This document shows positions 56,934-64,000 of a stretch of DNA of 64,000 nt, one piece after another; within the stretch, counting starts at the first letter, position 1, and each line of letters begins with the position of its first letter. A program made the translations under genes and the position numbers. The notes under the pieces were generated by a model. It saw only the letters and a list, made by a program, of their open reading frames with translations. It was not told the origin of the DNA and searched no databases. The DNA is taken from contig NZ_LXKA01000110.1 of assembly GCF_001645125.1 (NCBI RefSeq), forward strand, positions 124,001 to 188,000, written 5' to 3'. The DNA is from Paraburkholderia ginsengiterrae (GTDB taxonomy: Bacteria > Pseudomonadota > Gammaproteobacteria > Burkholderiales > Burkholderiaceae).

Positions 56934-57728
56934 TTATTTCGCCGACACGTCGATGTTGCCGAGATATTTCGCGGCCAGCGTCTTTACCGTACCGTCGGCC
57001 TGCACCTTCGCGATCGCGGCGTTCAACTGGTCACGCAGCGCCGTATCGCCCTTGCGAATGCCGTAGGCGATGCCGCTACCCAGAATCTTGTCGTCACGCA
57101 CAGGCTCGCCGACAAAGGCATAGCCGTTGCCGCTCGGCTTCGACAGAAAGCCCGTTTGCCCCGCAGGCGCCAACACGAGCGTTGCGTCGAGACGGCCCGC
57201 CACGAGATCCGTATAGACCTGGTTCTGATCCTGATACGGCACGATAGTCACACCGGCCGGTTCCCAGTGCGTTTTCGCGAACGTTTCCTGAATCGACGCC
57301 TGCAACACGCCGACGCGCTTGCCCTTCAGCGAAGCGGGCGTCGGCAGCAGACCGCTGTCGCGTTTCGCGATCAGTTGCGTCGGCACGCGATACACGACAG
57401 TCGTGAAATCGATCGCCTGGCGGCGCTGCTCGGTCGCGTTCATCGCCGAATTGATCGCGTCGAACTTGCGGCCCTGCAGCGCGGGAATCAGCCCGTCGAA
57501 CGAGGTTTCGACCCATTTGCATGTCAGGTGCGCAGCAGCGCAAACCGCATTGCCGACGTCGATATCGAGCCCCTGCAGGTCACCATTCGGGCCTTTCGAT
57601 TCGAACGGCGGATACTGCGCTTCGAGTCCGAAACGCAGCGTCGAGGTATCGGCAGCGCTCGCGGCAGACGTCGCAGCGAGCGACGCGAATGCGCAGGCCA
57701 GCGCCAATAGAGGCTTGAGCAACTTCAT
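56934..57728 (-). CDS. Periplasmic amino-acid-binding protein (ABC transporter, SBP family 3)
   Basis: A 264-residue protein with a signal peptide (about 1-26, cleavage at ASA-AD). Family motifs are LRFGLEAQYPPFESKGPNGDLQGLDIDVGNAV and LIPALQGRKFDAINSAMNATEQRR, as in lysine/arginine/ornithine and histidine binding proteins. No permease or ATPase gene is present here, so it is an orphan or works with genes elsewhere. Start at 57728. Confidence 0.92.
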   Translation of the reverse strand: MKLLKPLLALACAFASLAATSAASAADTSTLRFGLEAQYPPFESKGPNGDLQGLDIDVGNAVCAAAHLTCKWVETSFDGLIPALQGRKFDAINSAMNATEQRRQAIDFTTVVYRVPTQLIAKRDSGLLPTPASLKGKRVGVLQASIQETFAKTHWEPAGVTIVPYQDQNQVYTDLVAGRLDATLVLAPAGQTGFLSKPSGNGYAFVGEPVRDDKILGSGIAYGIRKGDTALRDQLNAAIAKVQADGTVKTLAAKYLGNIDVSAK

Positions 57729-57846
57729 AACAGGTCTCCCTTTCCCATCGATTGTGTTGTCACGCCGCCATGCGGCGCGCTGTTGCGTGACGGCGCGACG
57801 ATCATACTGCGTTCAAAAATGCCGCCGTCGCGTGTCGCATACCAGA

Positions 57847-59001
57847 TCAGATCTCGCACAAACGCCGCGCGCCTTCGATCAAGGTCGCGTCATCCTTCGA
57901 AAAGCTCAGGCGGATCAGGCCCGAATCCGTGCCGTCGGTATAAAACGCCGACAGCGGAATCGTTGCGACACGCGCATCGCGAATCAGGCGCAGCACGAAG
58001 TCGCTATCGCTTTCCTCGGAGAATCCACGAAACCGCGCGAGCATGAAGAAGCTGCCTTCGCTCGGCAACAGCTCGAAGCGCGATTCACGCAGCGCATGCG
58101 TGAGCAGGTCGCGCTTCCTCTCGTAGAACGCGGACAGGCCGAGGTAGCTTTCGCGATTGGCCAACGCGTCGACGAACGCGTGCTGCATCGGTGTATCGGC
58201 AGAAAACACCATGAACTGATGGACTTTGCGAATCTCGTTCATCAACGCGGCGGGTGCGAGGCAATAGCCGACGCGCCAGCCCGTCACGTGATACGACTTG
58301 CCGAACGACGAGACGATCACGCTGCGCTCCGCGAGCTCCGCATGGCAAGCCATGCTCTGATGTTTCGCGCCGTCGAACACCACGTGCTCGTAGACCTCGT
58401 CGGCGAGAATCACGATATCGGTGTTGCGGGTGATGGCCTTCAGGCGCGCGACGTCGGCTTCGCTGAACACGGTCGCGGTCGGATTGTGCGGCGTGTTGAT
58501 GATGATCATGCGGGTCTTCGGCGTGATCGCGGCGGCAACCTCGTCCCAGTCCACGCGGAAGTCGCTCAAGGACAGTTTGATCGCCACCGGCGTGGCGCCT
58601 TGCAGACGGACAATCGGGCCGTAGCTGTCGAACGAGGGCTCGAAGTAGATCACTTCATCGCCGGGGTGCACCAATGCGCTGATGGTCGAATACAGCCCTT
58701 CGCTGGCGCTGGCGATCACGGTCACTTCGCTGGCCGGGTCGTAGCGCACGCCGTACAGCGTTTCGACCTTGTCGGCGAGCGCTTCGCGCAAGGCGGTGAT
58801 GCCGGCCATCGGTGCGTACTGGTTGTGGCCGGCGCGCATGGCTTGCGCAACACCGTCGATCAGCTTCGCGTCCGGCGCAAAATTCGGCGCGCCCTGCGAC
58901 AGGTTCAGCGCATCGTGTTGCGCAGCCAGTTGGCCGATCACGGTAAAAATCGTCGTGCCCACATCAGGCAATTTCGAGCGGGCTTGCATGGCGCTCTGCA
59001 T
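57847..59001 (-). CDS. PLP-dependent aminotransferase, class I (methionine aminotransferase-like)
   Basis: A 384-residue fold-type I aminotransferase. The PLP lysine is K235 (SSFGKSYHVTGWRVG); other anchors are NTPHNPTATVFSEAD and ILADEVYEHVVFDG. The sequence is closest to YbdL, which acts on methionine and aromatic keto acids; this is from memory of the family. The start at 59001 gives a normal length. It lies upstream of the binding-protein gene by 118 bases; a shared role in amino-acid use is possible. Confidence 0.9.
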   Translation of the reverse strand: MQSAMQARSKLPDVGTTIFTVIGQLAAQHDALNLSQGAPNFAPDAKLIDGVAQAMRAGHNQYAPMAGITALREALADKVETLYGVRYDPASEVTVIASASEGLYSTISALVHPGDEVIYFEPSFDSYGPIVRLQGATPVAIKLSLSDFRVDWDEVAAAITPKTRMIIINTPHNPTATVFSEADVARLKAITRNTDIVILADEVYEHVVFDGAKHQSMACHAELAERSVIVSSFGKSYHVTGWRVGYCLAPAALMNEIRKVHQFMVFSADTPMQHAFVDALANRESYLGLSAFYERKRDLLTHALRESRFELLPSEGSFFMLARFRGFSEESDSDFVLRLIRDARVATIPLSAFYTDGTDSGLIRLSFSKDDATLIEGARRLCEI

Positions 59002-59302
59002 AAGGCTGTCTCCCTTTCTTCATCCGGCAGCGGATTCGCGGACGGCCGACTGTGCGGCGGTCCGTTCCAGTGTGGTGATTAGGCATCAGCCAATGAACCG
59101 TCACAATCGAAACTTTGTCATGCGTGGCATGCGTTTACGTCATGGCTGGCGCGAACGGGCGCCTGGCCAGGAAAGGCAGGCCGGATCGGGGCTTGAAGGG
59201 AAGAATTGGCGCGACGGGAAGAACGCGGAAAACTGCAGAGGTATGACGTAATGTGATGCGGACGACCGCGGGCACCGCGCCTGCGGCCGTCCTCGCCTTC
59301 GA
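59002..59302. other. 301-bp gap between the aminotransferase and dbpA
   Basis: No gene seen. A stem GGACG-A-CCGC/GCGG-C-CGTCC (59260-59269 and 59283-59292), with one mismatch, lies just after the dbpA stop on the minus strand and may end that transcript, although no T run follows. Confidence 0.4.
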
Positions 59303-60706
59303 TCAGGCGTCGTCCATCCGCCGGACTTTGACTTTCTTGCCCTTCACCTTGCCGGCACTGAGCTTGCGCAACGCATCGCGCGCGATGCTGCGCTCCACCG
59401 CCACATACGTGGACATTTCCGTCACGTTGATCTTGCCGATCTGCGAACCTGCGAAACCGGCCTCACCGGTCATCGCGCCGAGCACGTCGCCGGGGCGGAT
59501 CTTTTCCTTGCGGCCGCCGAGAATCTGCAGCGTTTCCATGGGCGGCAGCAACGGCTCGTTGCTCGCCGCTTCGAGTTCGGACAGCTTGTGCCATTCGACA
59601 TCGCGTTTTTGCGCCTGTTCGAGACTGCCGACGCGGCCCATCTCGTTCATGCTCGCGAGACTCAGCGCCCAGCCTTCCTGATCGGCGCGCCCCGTGCGGC
59701 CGATGCGGTGCACGTGCACTTCCGGATCCGGCGTCACGTCGACGTTGATCACCGCTTCGAGTTGCGCGATGTCGAGACCGCGCGCGGCGACGTCGGTGGC
59801 AACCAGCACCGAGCAACTGCGATTGGCAAACTGGATCAGCACCTGATCGCGTTCGCGCTGGTCGAGTTCGCCATGCAGCGCGAGCGCATGAAAACCCTGC
59901 GCGCGCAGCACGTCGAGCAGATCGCGGCATTGCTGCTTGGTATTGCAGAAGGCGAGCGTGCTCACCGGACGATAGTGATTCAGCAGCAGACCGACGGCGT
60001 GCAAGCGCTGATCTTCGGTCACTTCATAGAAGCGCTGCCGAATCTTGGTGTTGTCGTGCCGTTCGGTGAGTTTTACTTCCTTCGGATTCCGGAGGAATTG
60101 TTGGCTCAGCTTGCCAATGCCGTCGGGAAACGTCGCCGAGAACAGCAGCGTTTGGCGTTCTTTCGGGCATTGCTTCACGACGGTGGCGATATCGTCGAAG
60201 AAACCCATGTCGAGCATGCGGTCCGCTTCGTCGAGCACCAGCGTGTTGAGCGACTGCAACGGCAGGCTGCCGCGCTCGAGGTGATCCATGATGCGGCCCG
60301 GCGTGCCGACCACGATGTGCGCGCCGTGCTCGAGGCTTGCGGTTTGCGGACGCATCGGCGTGCCGCCGCACAGCGTCAGCACTTTGATGTTTTCTTCCGC
60401 GCGGGCGAGACGCCGGATTTCCTGCGTGACCTGATCGGCGAGTTCGCGCGTCGGGCACAGAACCATGGCCTGCACGGCGAAGTTGCGCACGTCGAGGCGC
60501 GCCAGCAGCGCCAGCGAAAACGCCGCGGTCTTACCGCTGCCGGTTTTCGCCTGGGCAATCAGATCGTGGCCGGCGAGCGCGATCGGCAGGCTCGCGGCCT
60601 GAATCGGCGTCATCTCGACATAACCGAGCTGCGTCAGGTTAGCGAGCGCCGCGGGCGGCAGCGGCAGCAGGCTAAACGGCGCGCCGGCGGTGGTGGGGCT
60701 GTTCAT
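59303..60706 (-). CDS. dbpA: ATP-dependent RNA helicase DbpA
   Basis: A 467-residue DEAD-box helicase. The Q motif is near 20-40, Walker A AKTGSGKT (53-60), then PTRELADQ, TPGRI, the box VLDEADRMLD, SATFP and HRIGRTGR. The C-terminal DbpA RNA-binding domain (about 390-460) includes GDVLGAMTGEAGFAGSQIGKINV, which recognises 23S rRNA hairpin 92 during 50S assembly. Start at 60706, with a weak ribosome site; a TTG 14 codons upstream is less likely. Confidence 0.95.
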   Translation of the reverse strand: MNSPTTAGAPFSLLPLPPAALANLTQLGYVEMTPIQAASLPIALAGHDLIAQAKTGSGKTAAFSLALLARLDVRNFAVQAMVLCPTRELADQVTQEIRRLARAEENIKVLTLCGGTPMRPQTASLEHGAHIVVGTPGRIMDHLERGSLPLQSLNTLVLDEADRMLDMGFFDDIATVVKQCPKERQTLLFSATFPDGIGKLSQQFLRNPKEVKLTERHDNTKIRQRFYEVTEDQRLHAVGLLLNHYRPVSTLAFCNTKQQCRDLLDVLRAQGFHALALHGELDQRERDQVLIQFANRSCSVLVATDVAARGLDIAQLEAVINVDVTPDPEVHVHRIGRTGRADQEGWALSLASMNEMGRVGSLEQAQKRDVEWHKLSELEAASNEPLLPPMETLQILGGRKEKIRPGDVLGAMTGEAGFAGSQIGKINVTEMSTYVAVERSIARDALRKLSAGKVKGKKVKVRRMDDA

Positions 60707-60751
60707 AGGGGTAATGGCTCGTTGTCGGCTGGAGGCGGCTAAAGGCAAAAA

Positions 60752-60952
60752 TTATTCGGCCATGGGGCCATGGTCGGGACGGCCTTCGAGCTGTTCGTAC
60801 AGGACCGAACCGTCCTCCCCGTCGAAACGCTCCACGTAATTGCGCGCGCCGCACATCGGACAACGAAACAGGAGCCCCTGCCCTTCATTCTTGATGACGA
60901 CGTCCGATTGCTCCCACTGCGCCTCGCAGGACTGATTTCTACAGGTAAACAC
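60752..60952 (-). CDS. Small zinc-ribbon-like protein
   Basis: A 66-residue protein with two cysteine pairs, C4/C9 and C31/C34 (CPMC), a zinc-ribbon-like arrangement, and an acidic C-terminal part (VERFDGEDGSVLYEQLEGRPDH). The GTG at 60952 is chosen because GGAGA lies 6 bases before it; the frame is open 20 codons further but without support. It could share a transcript with dbpA, whose start is 46 bases downstream. Function unknown. Confidence 0.65.
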   Translation of the reverse strand: MFTCRNQSCEAQWEQSDVVIKNEGQGLLFRCPMCGARNYVERFDGEDGSVLYEQLEGRPDHGPMAE

Positions 60953-61049
60953 GTTGATTCTCCAACTGGATTCGATGATGTATTGGACAGGCCGCACGAG
61001 CGGCCCAGCCATGAACGAGGTCGCCGCCGCGGATTACCGCTGACGCGCT

Positions 61050-61481
61050 TCAGCCCAGGTGCGTGTGCCGCGCACGCGGCGCGCTCACATCCATTTCGTT
61101 GAGGCCTTGCACGATGCCGCAATCTTCCACGGCCTGGTCGCCGTGGCACTGCTCGCGCAGTGCGGTCAGTTGCATTTTCAGCTGCTTTAGCTCGTCGATG
61201 CGCGTGTCGACGTGCGCAATGTGCTCGTCGATCAGGTCATTGATGCCGCCGCAGCCGTTCGCGGGCGCGTCCGTCAGACTCAGCAACGCCCGGATTTCGT
61301 CGTGGGTCATGTCGAGCGCGCGGCAATTCCGGATGAAGCGCAGCCGCTCGACGTGCTTCGCCGTGTAGCTGCGGTAATTGGCCTCAGTGCGCTCCGTTTC
61401 GGGCAACAGGCCCTCTTTTTCGTAGAAACGGATGGTTTCGGTCGTGCAATGGGCGATTTTCGCCAATTCGCCGATTTTCAT
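61050..61481 (-). CDS. cadR: Cd(II)/Pb(II)-responsive MerR-family regulator CadR
   Basis: A 143-residue MerR regulator. The winged helix (1-70) starts MKIGELAKIAHCTTETIRFYEKEGLLP; the dimer helix is about 80-115. The metal-binding cysteines are C77, C112 and C121, at nearly the positions known for CadR of Pseudomonas putida, and a short histidine-containing tail follows. CadR distorts the 19-bp spacer of the cadA promoter on binding cadmium or lead. Start at 61481; it is divergent from cadA with 79 bases between. Confidence 0.95.
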   Translation of the reverse strand: MKIGELAKIAHCTTETIRFYEKEGLLPETERTEANYRSYTAKHVERLRFIRNCRALDMTHDEIRALLSLTDAPANGCGGINDLIDEHIAHVDTRIDELKQLKMQLTALREQCHGDQAVEDCGIVQGLNEMDVSAPRARHTHLG

Positions 61482-61501
61482 GGCCCCTCCGGATGGCGGT
61501 C

Positions 61502-61532
61502 TTGACCTTGTAGTGGCTTCAAGGTGTTTACT
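61502..61532 (+). promoter_or_regulatory. CadR-controlled cadA promoter and operator
   Basis: TTGACC (61502-61507) and TTTACT (61527-61532) are separated by 19 bp, the elongated spacer typical of MerR-regulated promoters. Inside lies the dyad ACCTTG (61505-61510) and CAAGGT (61520-61525). Confidence 0.85.
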
Positions 61533-61560
61533 AGACCACAAATCGAACCAGGAAGCCACC

Positions 61561-64000
61561 ATGCCTCAAGCCAATCTCGCCGAAGCTGACCGCCTCGAAC
61601 CGGTGAAACCCCGCGCCGACGGGCACGAAGGGCATGCTCACGAGCATCAGCACGCGCATGGGCACGACGCGCCGTGCAAGGGGCTTAGCCACGAAGCGCA
61701 CGAACATGAAAACCACGGCCACGGGCAACAACGCAAGCACGGGGACGAGCATGGCCACGGCCACGACCACACTCATGGGCGTAAACATGACCACGGCCAC
61801 GACCACCCTCACGCGCATAAGCATGACCACGGCCACGACCACCCTCACGCCCATAAGCATGAGCACGGCCACGCGCACGACCACGCCGCCTCGGCTTGCT
61901 GCTCCGCAGCCCCCGCGCCCACACCCATCCGGCTGCCGCAATCCGAGGCCGTCGGCGGCGATCTGCGCACGGCGATCCGCATCATGCAGATGGACTGCCC
62001 GACCGAAGAAGCGCTGATCCGCAAGAAACTCGGCCACATGCCGCACGTGCGCAGCATGGACTTCAACCTGATGCAACGCGTGTTGACGGTCGTGCACGCA
62101 CCGGAAGCGCTCGACACGATCCTCGCCGCGCTGCGCTCGCTCGACTTCACACCGGAACTGGCGGACGCCAATCCGGGCGCCGCGCCGCAAACGCCGTCCA
62201 AGCCGTGGTGGCCGCTCGCTCTCGCCGCCGTCGCCGCGGCGGGCTCAGAGGCCGCTGGCTGGCTCGGCGCACCGGTCTGGCTACCGGCGGGTCTGGCGAT
62301 CCTCGCCATCCTCTCCTGCGGCCTCACGACGTACCGGAAAGGGTGGCTCGCGATCCGCAACGGCAACCTGAACATCAATGCGCTCATGAGCATTGCGGTG
62401 ACCGGTGCGCTGCTCCTGCGCCAATGGCCTGAAGCCGCGATGGTGATGGTGCTCTTTACCGTCGCCGAACTGATCGAAGCGAAGTCGCTCGACCGCGCCC
62501 GCAATGCGATCCAGGGCCTCATGCAACTCACGCCCGAGCAGGCGAGCGTGCAGCAGCCCGACGGCAGCTGGCGCCTCACCGACCTCAAGGCGATCGCGCC
62601 AGGCGCCGTGGTTCGCGTGAAACCCGGCGAGCGGATCGCACTCGACGGCGAGATCGTGACGGGCCGCTCCAGCGTGGATCAGGCGCCGATCACTGGCGAA
62701 AGCCTGCCGGTCGACAAGACCGTAGGTGACACCGTGTTCGCCGGCACGATCAATCAAGCCGGCTCATTCGACTACCGCGTCACGGCCGCGGCCAGCAATA
62801 CGACGCTGGCGCGCATCATCCACGCGGTCGAGGAAGCTCAAGGCGCCAAGGCGCCGACGCAGCGTTTCGTGGATCAGTTCGCCCGCGTGTATACGCCCAT
62901 CGTGTTCGCCGTGGCGCTGGCCGTGGCGGTCGTGCCGCCGCTGCTGTTCGGCGGGGCGTGGCAGGTGTGGGTCTACAAGGCGCTGGTGATGCTGGTGATC
63001 GCCTGCCCCTGCGCGCTGGTGATCTCGACGCCGGTGACCATCGTCAGCGGTCTCGCGGCGGCGGCCCGCAAAGGCATTCTGATCAAAGGCGGCGCTTACC
63101 TCGAACAAGGCCGCAAGCTGGCCTGGCTCGCGCTCGACAAAACCGGCACGATCACCCACGGCAAGCCCGTGCAAACCGAGTTCGAGCTGTTCGCCGATGT
63201 TGAGGTCGTGCGTAGCCGGACGCTTGCGGCGAGTCTCGCGGGGCGCTCCGATCATCCGGTATCGCTGGCGATCGCAGCAGCGGCGAAGGCAGACGGCATG
63301 TCCACCGCTACCGTCGACGCCTTCGAGGCGCTCGCCCGCCGCGGCGTGCGCGGCGAGATCGACGGCTTGCCGTACTGGCTCGGCAATCATCGGCTGGTCG
63401 AAGAACTCGGGCGTTGCTCGGGGGCGCTGGAAGCCCGGCTGGACGAACTCGAGGGCCAAGGCAAAACGGTCGCGATGCTGGTGGACAGCGAGCGCGTGCT
63501 GGCCCTCTTCGCGGTCGCCGATACGGTGAAAGAGACGAGTCGCGCCGCCATCGCCGACTTGCATCGCCTCGGCGTGAACACGGCCATGCTCACCGGCGAC
63601 AACCCGCACACCGCCGCCGCGATCGCGCAGAAAGTCGGTATCGACGAAGCGCGCGGCAACCAGTTGCCGGAAGACAAGCTGAGCGCGGTTGCGCAATGGT
63701 CGTCGCAGGGTGCGACAGTCGGCATGGTCGGCGACGGCATCAACGACGCGCCCGCGCTGGCCCGCGCCGACATCGGCTTCGCGATGGGCGCGATGGGCAC
63801 CGACACGGCAATCGAGACCGCCGACGTCGCGCTGATGGACGACGACCTGCGCAAGATTCCGTCGTTCATTCGCCTGTCGAAGTCGACGCATTCGGTGCTG
63901 GTGCAGAACATCACGCTGGCGCTCGGGATCAAGAGCGTGTTCCTCGTGCTGACCGTGATCGGTCTGGGCACCATGTGGATGGCCGTGTTCGCCGATGTGG
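61561..64000 (+). CDS. cadA: Heavy-metal P1B-type ATPase CadA (Zn/Cd/Pb exporter), 3' end outside the window
   Basis: At least 813 residues of an inner-membrane metal-exporting ATPase. Residues about 20-112 form a histidine-rich region with three to four 12-residue repeats, then a CC pair. The metal-binding domain has MDCPTEE (144-150). Membrane segments follow, with the ion-path motif CPC (482-484), phosphorylation site D526 in DKTGT, the TGD motif (MLTGDN) and VGDGINDAPALA. The P1B-2 signature fits zinc, cadmium or lead. The C-terminal membrane end with the conserved aspartate is cut off at 64000. Confidence 0.96.
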   Translation, partial: MPQANLAEADRLEPVKPRADGHEGHAHEHQHAHGHDAPCKGLSHEAHEHENHGHGQQRKHGDEHGHGHDHTHGRKHDHGHDHPHAHKHDHGHDHPHAHKHEHGHAHDHAASACCSAAPAPTPIRLPQSEAVGGDLRTAIRIMQMDCPTEEALIRKKLGHMPHVRSMDFNLMQRVLTVVHAPEALDTILAALRSLDFTPELADANPGAAPQTPSKPWWPLALAAVAAAGSEAAGWLGAPVWLPAGLAILAILSCGLTTYRKGWLAIRNGNLNINALMSIAVTGALLLRQWPEAAMVMVLFTVAELIEAKSLDRARNAIQGLMQLTPEQASVQQPDGSWRLTDLKAIAPGAVVRVKPGERIALDGEIVTGRSSVDQAPITGESLPVDKTVGDTVFAGTINQAGSFDYRVTAAASNTTLARIIHAVEEAQGAKAPTQRFVDQFARVYTPIVFAVALAVAVVPPLLFGGAWQVWVYKALVMLVIACPCALVISTPVTIVSGLAAAARKGILIKGGAYLEQGRKLAWLALDKTGTITHGKPVQTEFELFADVEVVRSRTLAASLAGRSDHPVSLAIAAAAKADGMSTATVDAFEALARRGVRGEIDGLPYWLGNHRLVEELGRCSGALEARLDELEGQGKTVAMLVDSERVLALFAVADTVKETSRAAIADLHRLGVNTAMLTGDNPHTAAAIAQKVGIDEARGNQLPEDKLSAVAQWSSQGATVGMVGDGINDAPALARADIGFAMGAMGTDTAIETADVALMDDDLRKIPSFIRLSKSTHSVLVQNITLALGIKSVFLVLTVIGLGTMWMAVFADV
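61750..61893 (+). repeat. Tandem 36-bp repeats coding for histidine-rich units in cadA
   Basis: Units start at 61750, 61786, 61822 and 61858 and encode HDHGHDHPHAHK-like blocks. Units two and three differ by one base in 36; the first and last are more diverged. Confidence 0.85.

Noticed and set aside
61750-61893. CRISPR-like direct repeats
   Set aside because: The repeats are contiguous without spacers and lie in frame in cadA.

Overview
The window is one continuous stretch of high-GC chromosome from a betaproteobacterium, most likely Burkholderia or Paraburkholderia (Burkholderiales). The evidence is gene content and order: metX-metW, gatCAB opposite mreBCD-mrdA-rodA, def-fmt-lysE-htpX, rsmB-DUF4390-ntrYX, a QueE with a CX14CX2C cluster, and alanine-rich protein tails. 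It looks like core genome. I see no insertion sequence, prophage, CRISPR array, rRNA or origin.

Layout. 1-4.8 kb (+): the C-terminus of an unidentified protein, a histidine-rich COG0523 GTPase, a DksA that keeps only one of the four zinc-finger cysteines, and hslVU behind a heat-shock-like promoter. 4.9-6.8 kb (-): a RegB/RegA-type redox two-component pair. 6.9-16.4 kb (mostly +): a TPR glycosyltransferase-like protein, a CWC protein (-), argB, a HAD nucleotidase, slmA, metXW, ampG and a secreted M48 protease. 16.5-21.6 kb (-): exodeoxyribonuclease III, PPK2 and gatCAB. 21.9-28.4 kb (+): the rod-shape operon. 28.5-32.2 kb (-): a Sel1-repeat protein coupled to an HpaI-type aldolase, then queC-queE-queD. 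32.5-41.3 kb (-): tRNA-Phe, ntrX-like and ntrY genes, DUF4390, rsmB, htpX, a LysE exporter, fmt and def. 41.6-46.1 kb (+): dprA, a thioredoxin-like protein and topB. 46.2-52.4 kb: a LysR regulator, pckG, a D-2-hydroxyacid dehydrogenase, a patatin-like protein and a hotdog thioesterase. 52.6-59.0 kb: tRNA-Lys, an MFS-spermidine synthase fusion, a LysE exporter with a convergent AraC regulator, an amino-acid-binding protein and an aminotransferase. 59.3-64 kb: dbpA, a zinc-ribbon protein, and cadR facing cadA, which runs off the window end.

Themes. Several clusters form clear functional units: envelope growth (mreBCD-mrdA-rodA, ampG, slmA), protein quality control (hslVU, htpX, def), methionine synthesis (metXW), queuosine precursor synthesis (queCED) and heavy-metal efflux (cadR/cadA). 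Zinc and cadmium handling occurs at both ends of the window: the GTPase with 21 histidines beside a zinc-finger-less DksA, and a CadA with tandem histidine repeats behind a textbook 19-bp-spacer MerR promoter. I found no clearly new multigene system. The points most worth checking are the GTPase/DksA pair with its structured dksA leader, the NtrX-like regulator without an AAA+ domain, a possible small RNA before pckG, a perfect CRP-like site at 49.86 kb, the metX leader, and the low-complexity tails on MreC and PBP2.
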